Part shown: positions 18,375-22,579 of the stretch, in pieces
Layout: every line of letters begins with the position of its first letter
Numbering within the stretch: the first letter of the stretch is position 1
DNA from: Suillus spraguei
Lineage: Eukaryota; Basidiomycota; Agaricomycetes; Boletales; Suillaceae
NCBI GenBank assembly: GCA_016800925.1
Contig: JABCPU010000885.1
Location: forward strand, 1-22,579
Direction of reading: 5' to 3'
DNA length: 22,579 bases
Notes under the pieces: model-generated
What the model was told of the DNA's origin: nothing
The model's database searches: none
Seen by the model: only the letters and a program-made list of their open reading frames with translations
Translations under genes and position numbers: made by a program

Positions 18375-19584
18375 TCAGTTAGTACAGCCCAAGATAGGGA
18401 ACTATTGGAAGATGTGCTATCGCTGTCAAGATTAATGTTAGCGACTGGGGAATTTTCCATGATGTGGTGTGATTCAGACCGTGCGTGCACGTCTAGGACC
18501 TCTAAAGCTTCAGCGTCTTTAGCTGTACACCGCACACGTGTCAGTTGAGCAAACAATGAAGCATTACCGCCGTCCGTCTATCAAAGATCCGCGCCACTAA
18601 ACGCAAAACCTATTTTAAACAGTCTGACGATCAAATTCGCAACTCCGAATTCCACCCGTCATCTCTGATGAAATCAACGGCAACGGCGTAATGATAACAG
18701 TTATGTACGATAATGGCGTACTTGCAACGTACACGTACGCTAACACAGTCTTCTTAGTACTACTTCGCCGTGTGGAGAGAATAAGCTTATCGGTCTACGC
18801 TGCGTTCATCGCGCACCCTTGGCCACGCACATCACACGCGGTGACCGGAAACCTCGCGCTTTCACGACATAGTCAAATACACGATGTTCGCCAGTTCGGT
18901 TGATCCGCAGCATAAAGTACGAGGACCATTAGAAGGGAATGGAAGGGCCGCTATCTCAGCAATTAATATTAATCAATTGCATCGTCAACAGAAGGTTCCA
19001 CGCAGGCACATCAGGGCGTAATCCAGACACTATGTCAGGGGAGATTCAGATCAGTATCTTTTGCTGCACACTGTACACGCACAGCAAGAGAGCCTCATGC
19101 CCACCGGTCAATGTCAAGTGGCCATCGCCGCTGTAATGTTGTTTGTCCGATGTCCATGTCAATACACTTGATTCATCTCACAGCGGCTAGCGGGAAACCA
19201 GCATCAAAGAGCTTGTCGTCTCATGTCACGCAGATCGATGATCTCAAACCCCAGTATCATAGCACCGATTCCATCAAACCCCAATTCGATCCGCTCATCA
19301 AGTCAACAACAAGGCAGATTGCGGCAGTTGAATGTCTATTACGACGTACACTAAATGACATACAAACAACCCGAGCAAAGGAGTTAGATAACACAACAAA
19401 CGAACGTATGACAGGTAACAACAAACAGCGTCTATCTTAGGTTTATGGTAAGTAAAATGAGTGCGGTGAGAACAAAAAATCAGCGACAAAAAACAAACGG
19501 GGAAAAGGAGGATAATCCAGATTCCAGATAAAAAGAACCACACGAATACATCATCATGTACGATTAGCCCACATATGCACGATA
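18375..19584. other. Intergenic between convergent genes, no gene seen
   Basis: This is the downstream flank of the plus-strand gene and of the second RING gene (-). A 109-codon plus frame (19111-19440) and a 99-codon hydrophobic minus frame (19298-19597) overlap each other. Neither has a family signature; the latter runs into the RING gene's 3' end in another frame. Nothing is supported. Confidence 0.45.
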
Positions 19585-22401
19585 TTAGGCCCGCCAACGA
19601 CTGGGTAGGACGACGATCTGTGGGCCATTGGTATTCCCTAAAGGACCATGCCCCCCACTTGTGAAAGAACCTTGTCCGGTGTTTGTAGACGGACCATGCG
19701 TGGTACTTGTAAAAGAACCACCCCTGCGCCCTGTCAAAGGACGCGCGGCGTGATCGTGCATTGAAACCGAGGCATCAAAATGGAGCGATAGCGCGTTGCT
19801 ATTCGTATATGAAGAACTGCCGCTGGGGAACGCGCGTTATTGTCCCTTCCTCGTATCCCCTTGGTTGTGATGTTTGTCGACGATGATAAGTACGCTGGGT
19901 GCGAGAGGATTGGACATGGGGGACACGATTTGGGCGAGAGGTGTGATTGGGAGGGTGAGAAGTAGGGTTTGGTGCGTGTGGGGTGGAACTTGGTGGAAAA
20001 GAAGTACGACTCGCAGCATACGAGGACTGTGCACGATACCTCCACTCCTCATCCCGCACCGCATAATCCGCATCCCCTCCATCTTCAAGAATAAGACCCA
20101 ATGCATCTTGTCCAGCATTAGGCACAGGTATGATGGGTGTTACGCTGATATCTTCACCGTCTTCATCTGTTGTTTCTTCGTCTGGTTCTAGGCGACCTAT
20201 TATAGACTCGCCGGTAACGCTCCCCTGCCCACGCACGCCCCCGTTGTGCAGACCCAAGAGGCCAAGGTGATCCATACTGCCTGCTCGTGAGGTGGACATG
20301 GTTCCCCACGTGGTGGCACTTCTTGGGCTTTCTACGTCTGGGGTCGGATCTAGGGGGGGATAAGTGCTCGGGGTCTGGGCATGCGAATTTGTGTGTCGGT
20401 GGGACGGGATGGTGCGCCGCCGTTAAGACGGGCAGAGCCAGCTGCACTGTCATTCAAACGCGCCAATCCTGCCGCTACATTCCCATTCGACATCGATGAG
20501 CTAACATCGAAACCAAGAACCTGGCCAACACTCTGCACCGCCGCTCGACGTCCCACACCATTATCAGGCGGCGGCGTACCAAGTAAAGGTACATCTGAAA
20601 GATCTCTGGAATCATTCTCCGCTCGGACTGCCTGACCAACGTTCTGCACCGTCGCTCGACGTCGCATACCATTCTCAGCTGGTGGCGAACCAAATGAATG
20701 TAAATCTGGATAACCTCTAGGGACATTATCCGTTCGAGTCGTCTCAGTCGCAGCCCGCCTGAGAGCGGGTCGTACCCGAGGCATAGGCGTCGTATGATCG
20801 TCTCCCGAAGAGCCGGCAAAGCCCAGAACATCGGTGACTTGTTCTGGTGATTGCGTCTCTAACAACGGAAATGCCCTTTCGTTGCCACCAGTCGACGATA
20901 TGTACGGAGCACTGCTTAGTTGGTAGCCGGATTCGTACCCTGAGCCATAGCCTGAGACGTAAGCTGCGGCAGAGGCTAGCCGCGTAGATGGATCATTCAC
21001 TGCATCCACACTGACACTAATATTGCTCCTCTCTTTGCGTCTTAGCTCTCTCTCGTCATCGGACCGCCGATCCTCGATAACGAGGGGGCGTGCTGCCCAG
21101 GTAGGAGAAGGGTTTGCACGGATAGTACTGGGAGGGATGTGTGCTCCGCGGGTCGTGATATTTATTTTCGGCTGAGACTCACGTGCGCGGCTGTGTATGG
21201 ATGATGCATGGGGTCGTCGCGTGTTGTCTGTCCAGTGTTCCTCTACCCGAGGGACCTCGGGAGGTCTGGTATTGGATATAGATAGGGGCTTTGGGGGATG
21301 CTTGTGGGATGAGCTTGTCCCCTTAGTTCCTGAGGCGTGGGCATCGCCATTGACATGTGTGTTGTTATCCCGTGAAGGTGGTGCGGGGTATGGAACAGCG
21401 CCGCCTAGGAGAGGGTCGAGACCTCCGCCAGGCCTTGCAAAGGTCGGAAATCGATCGATTGGCAAGGGCTCTGGAGGCGGAGGGAGGGGATTGCTGGTGT
21501 TGCTACTATATCGGGGTTTCGGATTTCTAAGGTTTTCCAGCTCAGAATGTAATTGGGACAGCTACGAGGACGTCAGGTAAGTCCGATGTAAATGCCGTTG
21601 AAACAAATGATCACCTCTCTACATAGAGAAGTTATTTAGGAAAATATTCGCTAACTTACGATTGGTGACTCACAGAGCATGTTCATTCTCTATTTCTTGA
21701 ATCCTTAAAGCAGACTTTCTTCAACTGCACGAGATGTTTTGGAGTCGTGGTCTGCATTTCGCTTGTTGTTCCGAAGTTGGCTTCGCAGACGACGATATTC
21801 TGCTTTTTCACGCTCACTCTGATCTTGAAGAGCTTTATATCGCTGAAGGGAAGTCACGGCAGCTCGAAGAGCCATATGCTGAAAAAATTCGCAAGTGAGA
21901 AATTGGGAAAGAATCGAATTGGCACTAAGGGCCGCTATACGCGGGACTTACAGAATTAGGGTCATCCGGTTGAGACTGCAGCCATTCCTGCACTTCGGTG
22001 ACTACTTCAACGACATCTGCCTCAGGGGTATCTTCGCCTGAGACCAGAGCTATCCGCTGGAGGAGGAGACTGGCATGAGCATCGATAGCATTCTGTTCAG
22101 CATTATCTAGTTCGGGTGGATTCGCAAGGTGAAGTTTCTTGACACGATCTGACTGGAAAGGTTTTCGGCAAAGTGGGCATGCACTTGGTAATAAGGAGCG
22201 AAGGCACCTGGGATTGAAGAGTCGGATATGAGAGGAGAGACATGAATATTGGTGGCCGCAAGCTGGCCGGGAGTATGAACGCACGTGAGACAGAAGATGT
22301 GACACACAAGCGATTGCATGTGGAGAATTAGCGGGTTCTGAAGAGATAGAATAGGGATCGAGGCAGACGTCACAACAACTTGCAGGATGGACGACAAGCA
22401 T
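19585..22401 (-). CDS. RING / coiled-coil / low-complexity protein, paralogue B
   Basis: This is the same family as paralogue A and probably a RING E3 ligase. I start at ATG 22401 (MLVVHPASCCDVC), matching A's start. Ligands are Cys10, Cys13, the Cys of HAIAC, HIFC, LTC and CPLCRK. The RING intron 22208-22284 (77 nt) splits the same codon in the same phase as in A; one base is surplus near 22300. Exon 2 (22207-21952) ends VQEWLQSQPDDPNS. After a 73-nt GTAAGT intron, exon 3 (21878-21674) is a coiled coil (LRAAVTSLQRYKALQ, EYRRLRSQLRNNKR). Introns 21619-21673 and 21562-21614 flank a 4-nt exon. Exon 5 starts LSQLHSELENLRNPKP and runs through a long Pro/Ser/Arg-rich disordered tail. Corrections near 20378 and 19830 extend the tail through SMHDHAARPLTGRRGG to a TAA at 19585-19587. 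It is about 850 residues. Confidence 0.75.
21615..21618 (-). other. Proposed 4-nt microexon in RING paralogue B
   Basis: Minus-strand AGAG lies between an intron at 21619-21673 (55 nt, GTGAGT to TGTAG) and one at 21562-21614 (53 nt, GTGATC, CTGAC branch, GTAG). It yields CT|A GAG|CTG, that is Leu-Glu-Leu, and continues the coiled coil. A single 112-nt intron would give the wrong frame and twice the usual length. Confidence 0.55.
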
Positions 22402-22449
22402 ACCTAGTTCGTAACAAAGTTTGTCTACCACATGTCTATGAGGGCGGTG

Positions 22450-22579
22450 TCAACGTGCACATGCCTGTATACTTACACCGCTATGATGACTCAGCGAGTA
22501 CTTGATGGGCTTTAACGCCGCTAAGTCATCATATTCGCTACCAAGTACTGTTTCATGGTACTATCACGCTGAAGGGCTG
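22450..22579 (-). CDS. C-terminal fragment of a paralogue of the 4832-6428 gene
   Basis: Reading leftward from the window edge, LQRDSTMKQYLV, then EYDDLAALKPIKYSLSH, matches the exon at 5039-4910 (LRRDSVMKEYLV, IDYDDSAAL). The nucleotides agree at about 83 percent over 41 bases (22538-22579 against 4978-5018). One missing base near 22535 changes frame between the two blocks. The frame ends at TGA 22452-22450, 49 bases before the start codon of RING paralogue B. The rest of this gene lies beyond the right edge. The function is unknown. Confidence 0.5.

Noticed and set aside
19298..19597. 99-codon hydrophobic minus-strand frame
   Set aside because: It overlaps the proposed 3' end of RING paralogue B in another frame, lacks splice or promoter support, and its composition can arise from the AT-rich 3' flank.
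1..22579. CRISPR arrays, bacterial operons, rRNA or tRNA genes
   Set aside because: No regularly spaced direct repeats with unique spacers, no ribosome-binding sites before compact frames, and no convincing structural RNA were seen; the spliced genes indicate a fungal nuclear genome.

Overview
The window looks like nuclear DNA of a filamentous basidiomycete (Agaricomycetes; Rhizoctonia/Ceratobasidium-like is a guess). Most genes are cut by introns of about 42-77 nt with GTRNGY donors, CTNAY-like branch sites and YAG acceptors. The clearest protein families are a fungal Sec61-beta, a VAMP7-type R-SNARE, a fungal STAND/NACHT NTPase fragment and a chromodomain Ty3/gypsy element. No bacterial signals were seen.

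Layout. Positions 1-3578 hold the decayed 3' part of a chromovirus retrotransposon: end of RNase H, integrase, chromodomain, an extra downstream reading frame with a CCHC zinc knuckle, polypurine tract and 3' LTR. Positions 3779-4166 hold a small secreted cysteine-rich gene with one intron. Positions 4832-6428 (-) hold an unrecognised multi-exon gene; a fragment of a paralogue sits at the right edge (22450-22579, -). Positions 7288-8218 hold two weak small-gene candidates. Positions 9429-9917 are an NTPase remnant that runs into a CT-rich 19-bp tandem repeat. Positions 10252-10689 are a possible three-exon small gene, followed by two neighbouring long inverted repeats (10765-10915 and 10965-11153), both with 33-nt spacers, and a diverged direct repeat.

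The core is a head-to-head pair, Sec61-beta (11671-12128, -) and a VAMP7-like SNARE (12290-13172, +), separated by 161 bp. Both act in the secretory/endomembrane system. The SNARE's 3' end (late SNARE motif plus membrane anchor) is tandemly duplicated just downstream.

Two paralogous minus-strand genes, 13946-16278 and 19585-22401, encode an N-terminal C3HC4 RING, a coiled coil and a long low-complexity tail. They share the position and phase of the intron inside the RING. In both, the only reading that stays open through the coiled coil uses a 4-nt microexon at the same homologous position; this is the most interesting observation here. Between them lies an unrecognised plus-strand multi-exon gene (about 17228-18374).

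Caveat for all gene models: nearly every gene, including Sec61-beta, needs one or more single-base corrections, mostly next to short homopolymers, to stay open. This looks more like uncorrected sequencing indels than gene decay, so 'frameshift' notes outside the retroelement should be read that way. Intron positions are my own manual splice calls; no alignment or transcript data were available.
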